A DNA stretch of 64,000 nt, taken from positions 1 through 64,000 of the forward strand of contig NZ_WLYS01000005.1 of NCBI RefSeq assembly GCF_011316935.1. Direction: 5' to 3'. Source of the stretch: Sphingobacterium chungjuense. Lineage in GTDB: Bacteria > Bacteroidota > Bacteroidia > Sphingobacteriales > Sphingobacteriaceae. The notes under the pieces are model-generated. The model made no database searches, was not told the DNA's origin, and was given only the letters and a program-made list of their open reading frames with translations. Of this stretch, positions 46,716 through 55,755 are shown piece after piece (position 1 is the first letter of the stretch; every line of letters begins with the position of its first letter). The position numbers and the translations under genes are program-made.

Positions 46716-47705
46716 ATGGAATTGAACTTACGCCGTCCGTTGGCATTTTTTGATTTAGAAACTACCGGAGTCAATATCGCTACCGATAGGATCGTAGAAA
46801 TTGCCATTCTCAAGGTATTGCCTGGTGGTGGTGAAGAGGTATTGTCCATGCGCGTCAATCCGAAACGTCCTATTCCTGCCGAGTCCACCTTTTTTCACGG
46901 AATCCGTGATGAAGATGTCAAGGATCTGAAAGGATTCGATGAGATCGGGCAGGAGGTAGCAGATTTTATTGGTGATGCCGACTTGGCTGGCTATAACTCC
47001 AACAAATTCGATGTGCCGATGTTGATGGAAGAATTCTTGCGCGCAAAGATTGCGTTTTCATTAGAAGGTCGATCTTTTGTAGATGTACAGAATATTTTCC
47101 ACCAGATGGAGCAACGTACCTTAAAAGCAGCGTACAAATTCTATTGCCAAGATGATTTGACGAATGCACATACCGCAGAGGCCGATGTGCGCGCTACCTA
47201 TTCGGTGCTAAAAGCACAATTGGATAAATACGAAGGAGTATCATTTGAAAATAAAGAAGGTGCCGTATCTACACCAGTAGTCAATGATGTAGAAGCGTTA
47301 CATCAGTTCACTAATCTTAGCAAACCAGTGGATTTTGCAGGTCGATTGGTCTATGATCAAGACGGCGATCCTACTATTAATTTTGGTAAGCACAAAGGCA
47401 AAAAGGTGGTCGATGTGTTTGAAGTAGAACCAAGTTACTACGCGTGGATGCAAAACGGCGATTTCCCATTATACACAAAAAAGGTGTTGGAAAATATCTG
47501 GAATGAATACCGCAATGCACGCAAGGAACAAAAGGCCGCAGCACCGAAGAATACCGAGGCAGCACAGACGGCTAGCCGCCCAACAACGGATGCTAAAGGA
47601 AAAGTAGAGCGTACAAACGCACCACAATACAAGAAGAAGGAAAAGGCGGTACCCGTTACTTCCGACATGCTGAAGGCCTTACAAGGCAAATTTGGAAAAG
47701 AATAA
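46716..47705 (+). CDS. 3'-5' exonuclease, DnaQ-like (DEDDh)
   Basis: The 329-residue protein has a DnaQ-type exonuclease domain (about 1-175) with Asp/Glu in FFDLETTGV, Asp in NSNKFDVPML, and His/Asp in NAHTAEADV. A second domain (about 220-265) contains NFGKHKGKKVVDV and YYAWMQNGDF, similar to DUF3820-type modules. A Lys/Ala-rich tail follows. It may serve as a proofreading or repair nuclease. trxB begins 15 bases later. Confidence 0.88.
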   Translation: MELNLRRPLAFFDLETTGVNIATDRIVEIAILKVLPGGGEEVLSMRVNPKRPIPAESTFFHGIRDEDVKDLKGFDEIGQEVADFIGDADLAGYNSNKFDVPMLMEEFLRAKIAFSLEGRSFVDVQNIFHQMEQRTLKAAYKFYCQDDLTNAHTAEADVRATYSVLKAQLDKYEGVSFENKEGAVSTPVVNDVEALHQFTNLSKPVDFAGRLVYDQDGDPTINFGKHKGKKVVDVFEVEPSYYAWMQNGDFPLYTKKVLENIWNEYRNARKEQKAAAPKNTEAAQTASRPTTDAKGKVERTNAPQYKKKEKAVPVTSDMLKALQGKFGKE

Positions 47706-47720
47706 TAGCATACATTACAT

Positions 47721-48683
47721 ATGGAAACCAAACAAGAAATAGAACACGTACCTTGCCTGATTATAGGCTCAGGACCAGCAGGATATACTGCTGCAATATA
47801 CGCTGCGCGTGCAGACCTCAAACCGGTAATCTATACCGGTATGGTACCCGGTGGACAGTTGACGCAAACAACTGAAGTAGATAATTTTCCGGGATATCCC
47901 CAAGGAATAACTGGCCCCGTGATGATGGAAGATTTGCGTGCTCAAGCCGAGCGTTTTGGTACACAGGTACGTTTTGGATATGTCAACAAAGTAGATTTTT
48001 CTACCGATGGCGGCATTCACACCGTAGAAATCGATAATACAAAAACGGTTACCGCAGATACGGTGATTATTTCTACAGGTGCTACTGCCAAATGGTTGGG
48101 TTTAGATTCGGAGCAAAAATACAATGGCTTTGGTGTTTCTGCCTGCGCCGTGTGTGACGGATTTTTCTTCAAAGAACAGGATGTGGCGATCGTTGGTGCT
48201 GGTGATACGGCCGCCGAAGAAGCGACTTACTTGGCAAAATTATGTAAGAAAGTACACATGTTAGTACGTCGTGATGAGTTTAGAGCTTCTAAAGCAATGG
48301 TGCACCGCGTGCTCAATACGCCAAATATCGAAGTACACTACAATTCGGAAGCACAAGAAGTGTTAGGTGATGGACAAGTGGTTACGGGATTACGCGTTAT
48401 CAACAATGTTTCTCAGGAAGTCAAAGATCTAGATATTACAGGTTTCTTCGTTGCGATTGGGCATACGCCGAATACTGATTTGTTTAAAGGAATTTTGGAT
48501 ATGGACGAAACCGGTTATCTCATTACAAAACCCGATGCGACGGCTACGAATATCCCAGGCGTATTTGCCTGTGGTGATGTGCAAGATCATGTGTACCGCC
48601 AAGCTATCACGGCAGCTGGTACAGGTTGTATGGCCGCATTAGAAGCCGAACGTTATTTAGCGGCTAAAGAAGTTTTTGCATAG
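47721..48683 (+). CDS. trxB: Thioredoxin-disulfide reductase
   Basis: The 320-residue flavoenzyme reduces thioredoxin with NADPH. FAD is bound at GSGPAGYTAAIY (about 17-28). The redox pair is Cys142/Cys145 in SACAVCDG, and the NADPH site is GAGDTAAEEA. The end motif GVFACGDVQDHVYRQAITAAG is standard. The length matches the low-molecular-weight TrxR type. It is probably co-transcribed with the exonuclease gene. Confidence 0.97.
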   Translation: METKQEIEHVPCLIIGSGPAGYTAAIYAARADLKPVIYTGMVPGGQLTQTTEVDNFPGYPQGITGPVMMEDLRAQAERFGTQVRFGYVNKVDFSTDGGIHTVEIDNTKTVTADTVIISTGATAKWLGLDSEQKYNGFGVSACAVCDGFFFKEQDVAIVGAGDTAAEEATYLAKLCKKVHMLVRRDEFRASKAMVHRVLNTPNIEVHYNSEAQEVLGDGQVVTGLRVINNVSQEVKDLDITGFFVAIGHTPNTDLFKGILDMDETGYLITKPDATATNIPGVFACGDVQDHVYRQAITAAGTGCMAALEAERYLAAKEVFA

Positions 48684-48712
48684 AACTTTCATAGCTTAAC
48701 CAAACAAAACGC

Positions 48713-48755
48713 AAAAAGCGTCGTTTCCCTTAAAAGAAACGACGCTTTTTGTGTT
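48713..48755 (+). terminator. Terminator after trxB
   Basis: A 15-bp perfect stem (48713-48727 with 48736-48750) closes a short loop and runs into Ts. It lies just before the NlpE-like gene, so that gene needs its own promoter. Confidence 0.88.
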
Positions 48756-48784
48756 TCTATATCACACTAATTAAAAATACGAAT

Positions 48785-49267
48785 ATGAAATCATTACTAT
48801 TCATGTTGCCATTGGCTCTGGCCATATCTTGTACATCGGCTAATAAAAATAAAGCTGAATCAAATGATGGACCAGAAGTAAATCCAGCGATAGATTCGCT
48901 TCATGCGGCGAGCAATTTTTTAGATTGGCCCGGTAATTACAAAGGCACCATACCGGGAAAAGGTAAAGACAGTACGATTATGGAAGTAACTATCAATCGG
49001 GATAATACCTTTGCGGTAAAAGTGAGTATGAATGGTGGGGCAGAAATAATTGAAGATAAAGGCGAAATCAAATGGGAGAGCAATGAAACCTATATCGTGC
49101 TAAAAGGCAGTAAAGTAGATTATTCCTTTCGCTTAGGAGACGATGAAATAACGTTCTTGGATAATCCGGAAAATGTATCTGAAACAGCAACTCCGCAAGA
49201 ATACCGATTGGTGAAACAGCAGGAATATGCTACGCACGATAAGCATCAGCGTTTCCCGACAGAATAG
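48785..49267 (+). CDS. NlpE-like lipoprotein
   Basis: The start at 48785 opens a lipoprotein signal peptide with lipobox LAISC (Cys16). The 160-residue product has a copper-resistance NlpE N-terminal-type beta-barrel (WPGNYKGTIPGKGKDSTIME, ITINRDNTF-like pattern and YSFRLGDDEITFLD). In Escherichia coli NlpE signals surface stress to Cpx; no Cpx system is visible here. The CxxC seen in some NlpE proteins is absent. Confidence 0.8.
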   Translation: MKSLLFMLPLALAISCTSANKNKAESNDGPEVNPAIDSLHAASNFLDWPGNYKGTIPGKGKDSTIMEVTINRDNTFAVKVSMNGGAEIIEDKGEIKWESNETYIVLKGSKVDYSFRLGDDEITFLDNPENVSETATPQEYRLVKQQEYATHDKHQRFPTE

Positions 49268-49304
49268 GGCAAGATGAGTGACCAATAATTTCTATAAAAT
49301 TGTG

Positions 49305-49312
49305 TAACTTTG
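49305..49312 (+). promoter_or_regulatory. -7 box upstream of queA
   Basis: TAACTTTG (TAnnTTTG) ends 58 bases before the queA ATG. No convincing -33 TTG was found at the usual spacing. Confidence 0.45.
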
Positions 49313-49370
49313 CCCTTATTTTTAGAAGCGTAGCTCTGTAGGCCACGTGGACTTAATTTTTTGAAAAACG

Positions 49371-50420
49371 ATGAAATTATCTCAATTTAACTTTGATCTA
49401 CCTGAATCGCTCTTGGCATCAGAGCCTAGCGAAAACCGTGACGAATCCCGATTAATGGTTCTTCACCGCGAAACAGGACAGATCGAGCATAAGATCTTTA
49501 AAGACGTATTAGACTATTTTGATGACAAAGATGTCATGATCCTGAACAATACAAAAGTGTTTCCGGCACGGATGTATGGTAATAAGGAAAAAACGGGCGC
49601 TACGATTGAGGTTTTCTTATTGCGTGAATTGAATAAAGAACTTCGTTTGTGGGATGTATTGGTAGACCCAGCACGTAAGATTCGTGTCGGTAATAAGTTG
49701 TATTTCGGTGAAGATGATTTATTGGTAGCAGAGGTGGTAGATAATACTACATCACGTGGCCGCACGATTCGTTTTCTTTTTGATGGTACAGATGAAGAAT
49801 TTCGTCGTAATATCGAGATTTTGGGTGAGACACCCTTGCCAAAATACATTACCCGTAAAGCAACTCCAGAAGATAAATACCGCTACCAGACGATTTATGC
49901 TAAGAACGAAGGTGCAGTGGCTGCTCCAACAGCGGGATTGCATTTCTCTCGCGAGTTGATGAAGCGTCTAGAGTTGAAAGGAATTGATTTTGCTGAAATT
50001 ACTTTACACGTCGGTCTAGGTACATTCCGTACAGTAGAGGTAGAAGATTTGACTAAGCACAAAATGGATTCGGAGCAAATCATCATTACGGATGAAGCGG
50101 CTCGCATCGTAAACAAAGCAATCGATGGCAAAAGACGTGTATGTGCTGTAGGCACGACATCTATGCGTGCTATTGAATCTGCGGTATCTGCCGATAAACA
50201 TTTGAAAGCGAGTGATGATTGGACAAGTAAATTCATCTACCCGCCTTATGATTTCAGTATCGCGAATTCGATGATTACCAACTTCCACACGCCAGAATCT
50301 ACACTTTTGGTGATGATCGCAGCGTTCGCTGGATATGAAAATACCATGAGAGCATACGAAGTGGCTGTAAAGGAGAAATACCGTTTCTATAGCTATGGAG
50401 ACGCCATGTTGATTATCTAA
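49371..50420 (+). CDS. queA: tRNA preQ1(34) S-adenosylmethionine ribosyltransferase-isomerase
   Basis: The 349-residue enzyme makes epoxyqueuosine on tRNA in the queuosine pathway. Family motifs include [42 protein letters not shown] and [29 protein letters not shown] and [13 protein letters not shown] follow. The length and ending match the family. Other queuosine genes are not in the window. A hairpin terminator follows. Confidence 0.97.
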   Translation: MKLSQFNFDLPESLLASEPSENRDESRLMVLHRETGQIEHKIFKDVLDYFDDKDVMILNNTKVFPARMYGNKEKTGATIEVFLLRELNKELRLWDVLVDPARKIRVGNKLYFGEDDLLVAEVVDNTTSRGRTIRFLFDGTDEEFRRNIEILGETPLPKYITRKATPEDKYRYQTIYAKNEGAVAAPTAGLHFSRELMKRLELKGIDFAEITLHVGLGTFRTVEVEDLTKHKMDSEQIIITDEAARIVNKAIDGKRRVCAVGTTSMRAIESAVSADKHLKASDDWTSKFIYPPYDFSIANSMITNFHTPESTLLVMIAAFAGYENTMRAYEVAVKEKYRFYSYGDAMLII

Positions 50421-50436
50421 ATTAGCAAAATAATAA

Positions 50437-50444
50437 TAACTTTG
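50437..50444 (+). promoter_or_regulatory. -7 box of ispD
   Basis: TAACTTTG (TAnnTTTG) ends 33 bases before the ispD ATG. The predicted transcript start falls inside the terminator hairpin that follows. Confidence 0.45.
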
Positions 50445-50477
50445 AGCGCAAGTCCTAATTCGACTTGCGCTTTTTTT
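50445..50477 (+). terminator. queA terminator abutting the ispD start codon
   Basis: A 10-bp stem, AGCGCAAGTC (50445-50454) with GACTTGCGCT (50462-50471), is followed by a run of T that ends directly before the ispD ATG at 50478. Confidence 0.75.
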
Positions 50478-51179
50478 ATGTCCGACAAGTTTGTTATCAT
50501 CGTTGCTGGAGGAGTGGGTTCGCGAATGAACAGCACTTTGCCCAAGCAATTTCATCTGCTGCGAAATTTGCCCGTATTAATGCACACGATTCGTCGGTTT
50601 GAGCAGGCAGACGTAGGATTGCATATTATAGTGGTATTATCGGCTAGCATGCAAATGTATTGGGAAGAACTTTGTCAACAACATCAGTTCACGGCAGTAC
50701 ATCATGTAGTCGTCGGCGGAGCGACAAGATTTCAGTCGGTGAGAAATGGCCTTGATTTTATCAAACGAAACTATACAGACACGCAATTAGCTAACGCACT
50801 CATTGCGGTACACGATGGCGCCCGTCCGCTTGTATCTGGTAGATTAATTCAGAATTTGTTCGCAGCAGCGCATACATTACATGCAGTCATTCCTGCCGTA
50901 CAAAGTACCAATAGCATTCGCATTGGTGAAGTCGATAATAGTAAGTCGGTGAGGAGGGATCAGGTTTGGCAAGTGCAAACACCACAGATTTTTGCAGCCA
51001 CTTTATTCTTTGAAGCTTACCAGCAGATGGAGGTAGATGATTTTACAGACGACGCTTCCGTGGTCGAAAAAATGGGCAATATCGTCAGCATCTTAGAAGG
51101 TGATCATTTCAATTTGAAAATCACACACCCTGAAGACCTCGATATTGCCCAGATATACTTGGATAAACTATCTACTTAG
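50478..51179 (+). CDS. ispD: 2-C-methyl-D-erythritol 4-phosphate cytidylyltransferase
   Basis: This enzyme of the non-mevalonate isoprenoid pathway joins MEP to CTP. The 233 residues show the CTP-binding opening IIVAGGVGSRMNSTLPKQF, the HDGARPLVSG motif, a TDDASVVE site and the ending HPEDLDIAQ. The ATG at 50478 directly follows the queA terminator's T-run; an upstream TTG would lie within the hairpin. Its stop directly abuts that of the convergent small gene. Confidence 0.95.
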   Translation: MSDKFVIIVAGGVGSRMNSTLPKQFHLLRNLPVLMHTIRRFEQADVGLHIIVVLSASMQMYWEELCQQHQFTAVHHVVVGGATRFQSVRNGLDFIKRNYTDTQLANALIAVHDGARPLVSGRLIQNLFAAAHTLHAVIPAVQSTNSIRIGEVDNSKSVRRDQVWQVQTPQIFAATLFFEAYQQMEVDDFTDDASVVEKMGNIVSILEGDHFNLKITHPEDLDIAQIYLDKLST

Positions 51180-51332
51180 TTACGCATTTCCTCGTATTAC
51201 ACGTAATAGCACCACGATAATTGCGATAACTAATAGGGCGTGAATAATTCCGCCTGTGGCATATCCGCCCAAAAAGCTGATTGCCCAGATAATGACTAAA
51301 ATAACTGCGATTAAATACAATATGTTTCCCAT
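51180..51332 (-). CDS. lmo0937-like small membrane protein, 50 aa
   Basis: MGNILYLIAVILVIIWAISF starts the peptide and LLRVIRGNA ends it. There are two membrane helices separated by a GGYATGG turn. The pattern is that of the lmo0937/DUF5670 family, whose members are often induced by stress. The gene is too small for most finders. Its stop codon starts the base after the ispD stop. Confidence 0.85.
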   Translation of the reverse strand: MGNILYLIAVILVIIWAISFLGGYATGGIIHALLVIAIIVVLLRVIRGNA

Positions 51333-51422
51333 AGTGATTGATGTTTAATAAAACCTTTATTTGTTTAAATGTATCTTATCAACAAATAATCACCATATAG
51401 GTTTTTGAATAATTGCAAAAAA

Positions 51423-52127
51423 CTAAAAATTGGGTTTGAGCAGATATTTATCGTAAAATCTAAAGATATGTTCCACCGCCTCTTCGGCGGTGTCTACCAT
51501 TCGATACAGGTTTAGATCTTCTTCGCTGATGTAATGATTGCCCAACATCGTCTTCTGAATCCATTCAAACAAACCCGACCAGTACTCGCTGCCTACCATC
51601 ACAATAGGGAAGCGCGCAATTTTACCGGTTTGAATTAAAGTAATTGCTTCGAAAAGTTCATCCATTGTGCCAAAGCCACCTGGCATCACAATATAGCCTT
51701 GCGAATACTTCATAAACATGACTTTACGCACGAAGAAGTAGTTAAATTCCAGCAGCTTATCGCGGTCAATATATTTGTTATGAAACTGTTCAAAAGGCAA
51801 ATCAATATTCAATCCTACCGATTTTCCACCAGCTTCGTAAGCACCTTTATTAGCTGCCTCCATAATTCCAGGACCACCGCCAGAGATCACTCCATAGCCA
51901 CGCTCGGCAAGCAATCCTGCAATATCTACCGCTAGTCTATAATATTGATGATCATTGGGCGTACGTGCTGATCCAAAAATGGACACACAAGGCCCAATTT
52001 TAGCTAACTTCTCGAATCCGTCTACGAATTCGGACATAATTTTAAAAATTTGCCAAGAGTCTTTTACTTTAATTTCTTGCCACGTTTTGTTCGCGAAGGA
52101 ACGGCTTATTCTATCGTCTTTTGCCAT
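51423..52127 (-). CDS. LOG family (TIGR00730) Rossmann-fold phosphoribohydrolase-like protein
   Basis: The 234-residue protein has the LOG motif PGGFGTMDE near residue 150, a GGGPGIMEAANKGA motif and an opening SIFGSARTP. LOG enzymes free cytokinin-like bases from nucleoside monophosphates; bacterial members often have other nucleotide substrates. The N-terminal 40 residues are an extension relative to the minimal domain. It is divergent from recR. Confidence 0.88.
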   Translation of the reverse strand: MAKDDRISRSFANKTWQEIKVKDSWQIFKIMSEFVDGFEKLAKIGPCVSIFGSARTPNDHQYYRLAVDIAGLLAERGYGVISGGGPGIMEAANKGAYEAGGKSVGLNIDLPFEQFHNKYIDRDKLLEFNYFFVRKVMFMKYSQGYIVMPGGFGTMDELFEAITLIQTGKIARFPIVMVGSEYWSGLFEWIQKTMLGNHYISEEDLNLYRMVDTAEEAVEHIFRFYDKYLLKPNF

Positions 52128-52224
52128 AAAAAATATCGAAATCTCACTTTTATAATCTATAATTCTATTTTCTTGTCACGCTCGTTAGGCCGACATAAGC
52201 AATATAAGTATTTTCGTTGTCATT

Positions 52225-52251
52225 AAAAAAAGAACTGCCATTACCAGTTCT
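52225..52251 (-). terminator. Orphan hairpin with T-run between LOG gene and recR
   Basis: On the minus strand AGAACTG (52245-52251 complement) pairs with CAGTTCT (52231-52237 complement), followed by six Ts. No minus-strand gene ends here, so it could end a short RNA or act in the LOG gene leader. Confidence 0.4.
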
Positions 52252-52281
52252 AAGGCTTATTCGGATATCTATTTTCTTTTG

Positions 52282-52289
52282 TAAATTTG
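52282..52289 (+). promoter_or_regulatory. -7 box of recR (leaderless arrangement)
   Basis: TAAATTTG (TAnnTTTG) ends 3 bases before the ATG at 52293, so transcription should begin at or next to the start codon. An in-frame TTG at 52287 belongs to this box. Confidence 0.6.
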
Positions 52290-52292
52290 TGC

Positions 52293-52907
52293 ATGCATTT
52301 CTCATCTAAACTATTGGAGCAGGCTGTGGAAGAGTTTGGAAAGTTGCCTGGCGTGGGCAAAAAGACGGCTTTACGCTTGGTGCTACATCTACTCAAACAA
52401 TCTAAGGAAGACGTCAACCGTTTTTCTCAAGCCTTCACGCAGTTGAAGGAGCATATCAAATACTGTAAACAATGCTTTAATATATCGGATACTGATACCT
52501 GCGAGATCTGCCAATCTCCGAAACGGGATCGCACAACGATATGTGTGGTAGAAGATACGCGCGATGTCATGGCGATTGAAAATACCAATCAATATCAAGG
52601 TGTGTATCATGTGTTGGGCGGATTGATTTCACCCATGGATGGCGTAGGACCTGCAGATTTACGAATCGATGGATTGGTAGATCGTGTGCGACAAGGGGAT
52701 ATCAAAGAAGTTATCTTAGCACTTAGCGCTACAATGGAAGGTGATACGACGATTTTTTACCTCTATCGCAAGTTGCAGGAGTTTTCGATTGAAGTATCCA
52801 CCATCGCGCGTGGTATTGCATTTGGCGGCGAGCTAGAATATGTAGATGAAGTCACATTAGGTCGCTCCATCATGACTCGTGTGCCTTATGAACGTAAGGT
52901 AGGATAA
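52293..52907 (+). CDS. recR: Recombination protein RecR
   Basis: The 204-residue DNA-binding clamp of the RecFOR pathway has an N-terminal HhH region ([15 protein letters not shown]). A C4 zinc finger ([20 protein letters not shown]) follows. A Toprim domain ([12 protein letters not shown]) and the closing [16 protein letters not shown] complete it. The ATG at 52293 was preferred to the TTG two codons earlier. Confidence 0.96.
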   Translation: MHFSSKLLEQAVEEFGKLPGVGKKTALRLVLHLLKQSKEDVNRFSQAFTQLKEHIKYCKQCFNISDTDTCEICQSPKRDRTTICVVEDTRDVMAIENTNQYQGVYHVLGGLISPMDGVGPADLRIDGLVDRVRQGDIKEVILALSATMEGDTTIFYLYRKLQEFSIEVSTIARGIAFGGELEYVDEVTLGRSIMTRVPYERKVG

Positions 52908-52925
52908 GATGTATAAGTTGATCGT

Positions 52926-52965
52926 AAAAAATGGCGGTGATTTTTCCCAATCACCGCCATTTTTA
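52926..52965. terminator. Bidirectional terminator between recR and phosphatase gene
   Basis: A 15-bp perfect stem (52928-52942 with 52949-52963) has A/T runs on both sides and separates two convergent genes. Confidence 0.88.
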
Positions 52966-53934
52966 TTAGCTCCACATCTGCTGATCTTCGCGCAAGCTCG
53001 GATCGACCGTATAATGCTGTGCCAGATAGCGCTTGCTGCCGCTCTTTTTATCGAAGTAATAATCGATACGCCCAAGATTGACGCCTCCATATCCCATCTG
53101 GTTTACCAACGTGATTTCGCCATCCAGATTTTTTACTTCTGTCGGTCTGTCTAAGAAAGTGTGCGTATGTCCGCCGATGATCAAGTCAATTCCACGCGTT
53201 TGCGAAGCCATCACTAAATCAGAAACCTGATCCGTCTTGTATTCGTACCCGATGTGCGATAGGCAGATCACCATATCACATTTTTCTTCGCTACGCAATT
53301 TTTTGCTCAAATGGTTGGCAACAGGTATGGGATCTAAATATTTAACACCCTTGTGGTTATTCGGATCTACCATGCCGTCTAGTTTAATCCCGACCGCAAA
53401 GACACCGATTTTTAAGCCTGATCTTTCCAGAATGATGTATTCCTTCGTTTTACCAGCTAATATGGTATCACTAAAATCATAATTTGAGGTAATGAATGGG
53501 AAATTAGCTTTGTCGAAATGCTTGAGCAAACCTTTCAAGCCATTATCAAACTCATGATTGCCAAACGTGCCGGCATCATAGCCCATCTTAGACATCAGTT
53601 CCAATTCCACCTTTCCTTCAAATAGGTTGAAGTAAGGTGTGCCTTGAAACATATCTCCGGCATCAAGTAAGAGCACGTTTTGCTCTTCTTGGCGAATATT
53701 TTTAAGCAATGTACTTCTGCGAGCCACTCCACCTAAGCCTTGTAGCCTTGAGCCATCCATCGGGAATGGTTCAATACGACTATGTACATCATTGGTATGC
53801 AATATGGTAAGTTTAATTTCCTTTCCACGCTTTCCTTTTCCGAAGCTTGGTAACGTGCCTAACGTTGCTAATGCGCCTAGCGCACCTGCTTTCTTGATAA
53901 AGTTGCGTCTATTGTACAATGATAATTCTTTCAT
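52966..53934 (-). CDS. Tat-exported metallophosphatase (UshA N-terminal half)
   Basis: A twin-arginine signal (NRRNFIKKAGALGAL) precedes a calcineurin-like phosphoesterase domain. Metal motifs are HTNDVHS, LDAGDMFQG, GNHEFDNG and GGHTHTF. The product, about 322 residues, lacks the C-terminal nucleotide-binding domain of UshA; that domain is encoded by the gene just upstream. An earlier ATG at 53946 is possible. Either start overlaps the upstream gene by about 26-38 bases. It probably hydrolyses nucleotides in the periplasm. Confidence 0.88.
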   Translation of the reverse strand: MKELSLYNRRNFIKKAGALGALATLGTLPSFGKGKRGKEIKLTILHTNDVHSRIEPFPMDGSRLQGLGGVARRSTLLKNIRQEEQNVLLLDAGDMFQGTPYFNLFEGKVELELMSKMGYDAGTFGNHEFDNGLKGLLKHFDKANFPFITSNYDFSDTILAGKTKEYIILERSGLKIGVFAVGIKLDGMVDPNNHKGVKYLDPIPVANHLSKKLRSEEKCDMVICLSHIGYEYKTDQVSDLVMASQTRGIDLIIGGHTHTFLDRPTEVKNLDGEITLVNQMGYGGVNLGRIDYYFDKKSGSKRYLAQHYTVDPSLREDQQMWS

Positions 53935-54673
53935 CGCGTTGTGCATTAACTAGTTTTCCTTGTTTGCTTAGAGATTCAATGTATGCGATCAATCCTTCGC
54001 GTACTCGCATTGACGTATCTAGACGTGCTACGGGCGTTCCGATGCCTTCGATATTATCACCACCATTGGCTAAGTAATCGTAGGTGACTAATTTGTAGGT
54101 TTTGTTTTTGTCTACTGGTTTGTCCTGTATTTTCATCGATACTAGTTGCTGATCTTTGATCGTAACAGACATGCCTGCGACCGGTTGTCCGTTGGTCTTC
54201 GCAATGAATTTACCAAGGACTAAAAGATCTTCTCCGCTCAACGTAAGTACCGTAATGGAATTCTCAAAGGGCATCAACTCAAAGACTTTACCGACCTGAA
54301 TATCTCCCTGTGCGATATCTACTCGAATCCCACCTTGGGTGCCTAATGCACAGGAAACTTCCGGATCCAAGACTTTTCCGAGCGCTAATAGAGCATCTGC
54401 AAAGAAATTACCTGCCAAGCTCTGTCCATTCACAGTAGATCGCGGCAACATTTGTGCGGTTTGGCCAATCACGGTATCCATTTGCGCTTGCAAGCGTTGT
54501 TTGTATGGCGCAATGTAATTGGTAAAACTGGAATCGGGTTCTATGTGCTGATCGATTGCTAGCTTGGTGGGTTGATAGTTATTCTTCTGCCAATGTGTCG
54601 TCTTACAACCGCTGATAGCGAATAATAGAGCAGCACTACAGGGCAAAATAGATTTAAACGAAATATATATCAT
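53909..54673 (-). CDS. Lipoprotein with 5'-nucleotidase C-terminal domain
   Basis: Lipobox FAISGC anchors the 254-residue protein in a membrane. The body matches the 5_nucleotid_C domain: NGQSLAGNFFADALL, GTQGGIRVDIAQGDI, FELMPFENSITVL and YDYLANGGDN. It lacks the metallophosphatase domain, which the overlapping downstream gene supplies. The pair probably forms a two-subunit nucleotidase. Confidence 0.87.
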   Translation of the reverse strand: MIYISFKSILPCSAALLFAISGCKTTHWQKNNYQPTKLAIDQHIEPDSSFTNYIAPYKQRLQAQMDTVIGQTAQMLPRSTVNGQSLAGNFFADALLALGKVLDPEVSCALGTQGGIRVDIAQGDIQVGKVFELMPFENSITVLTLSGEDLLVLGKFIAKTNGQPVAGMSVTIKDQQLVSMKIQDKPVDKNKTYKLVTYDYLANGGDNIEGIGTPVARLDTSMRVREGLIAYIESLSKQGKLVNAQRDERIIIVQ

Positions 54674-54692
54674 ATTAAATGGTAATACGAGG

Positions 54693-54700
54693 CAAAACTA
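54693..54700 (-). promoter_or_regulatory. -7 box of the split nucleotidase operon
   Basis: On the minus strand TAGTTTTG (TAnnTTTG) ends 19 bases before the ATG at 54673. Confidence 0.5.
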
Positions 54701-54760
54701 TTAAGAATTATCGAAACAGTAGTCCGCCGTCCTATTATTTTTACGATAAATGAGAGGGAA

Positions 54761-55744
54761 CTATTGCACTAGCAAATTGCAACCGCGAATATCGCTGTGG
54801 TCAAATCGACCTAGAATCTCGAATCGTCCATCGGAGTGCAATTTCCCTAAATCTTGGGTAGCGATAAAGGCACAGGAATGCGTGTTGGCTAGATCTATAA
54901 TATTGATCGCACCTGTCTGCCGATTTTGTAACAACGTGAGTGGATCGTTGGTGTCACGCATCAACACTTTCATCCACGGGGGAGTTTGAAAAAGCCCATC
55001 TTGCTTGGCATAAGCCTGACTAAGCAGTTCGGTCATACCATATTCGGAATGTACATGCGGTACACCAAAACCCGCTCGCAGCAGATCGTGTAATTCTGTC
55101 CGAATCAGCTCACGACGGCGACCTTTCATCCCGCCAGTCTCCATCACAATCAGATCGGGAAAATCAATCGGATAGGCATCTATAAAATCGAGTAGGGCGT
55201 AGGTCACGCCGAACAGCATTGTTTTTATACCTCTATCTTTCAGCGTAGTAAGCGTTTGAAATAAGGCTTGATGATCTGATAGGAAATAACCGCTTTCTGG
55301 CACTCGGCTTTGGGAAATAAGGTCATTGACCATATAGATCAGCGAAGATCCTTCGCGTTCTTGATACGATGGCAATAAGGCCAAAATGGCCATTTCCGAA
55401 GGATCGCCATAAAATAGTTGAAAAGCTTGATTGTAACTTTGTTCATAGATCGAAGGATCGGCTACCAAGTGCTTACTGGTTACAGATCCTGTCGTGCCCG
55501 AACTCGTAAAAGTGATTTGAGGCTTTTGCCCTTCCGCGATCACGGATTGTGTTTTGAAAAACTCAATGGGTAGAAATGGAATCTCTGTATAATGATGTAC
55601 ATCAGATACATTTCTACCCAGATAAGTGATATATCGCCTGTAAATAGCGATATGTGCAGCCTGAAAGCGAAAAACTGCTAGCGCTTGGGCATTAAATGCT
55701 TCATCGTCACGAATGGTGAATATAGCGTTTGCTTCCGGCAACAT
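54761..55744 (-). CDS. LuxE-like acyl-protein synthetase/acyltransferase
   Basis: The 327-residue protein resembles the LuxE/PaaK adenylating group: FTSSGTTGSVTSKH near residue 80 is the phosphate-binding loop and HSEYGMTELLSQAY near 230 the adenylate site. LuxE activates fatty acids for reduction; here the neighbour is fabG, 11 bases upstream. A role in making or tethering a specialised acyl chain is inferred. No acyl carrier protein or ketosynthase is beside it. Confidence 0.78.
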   Translation of the reverse strand: MLPEANAIFTIRDDEAFNAQALAVFRFQAAHIAIYRRYITYLGRNVSDVHHYTEIPFLPIEFFKTQSVIAEGQKPQITFTSSGTTGSVTSKHLVADPSIYEQSYNQAFQLFYGDPSEMAILALLPSYQEREGSSLIYMVNDLISQSRVPESGYFLSDHQALFQTLTTLKDRGIKTMLFGVTYALLDFIDAYPIDFPDLIVMETGGMKGRRRELIRTELHDLLRAGFGVPHVHSEYGMTELLSQAYAKQDGLFQTPPWMKVLMRDTNDPLTLLQNRQTGAINIIDLANTHSCAFIATQDLGKLHSDGRFEILGRFDHSDIRGCNLLVQ

Positions 55745-55755
55745 TTCTTTATTTA

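Noticed and set aside
50016..50555. A 179-codon open frame antisense to queA and the ispD start
   Set aside because: It is a shadow of two well-supported genes and crosses their terminator.
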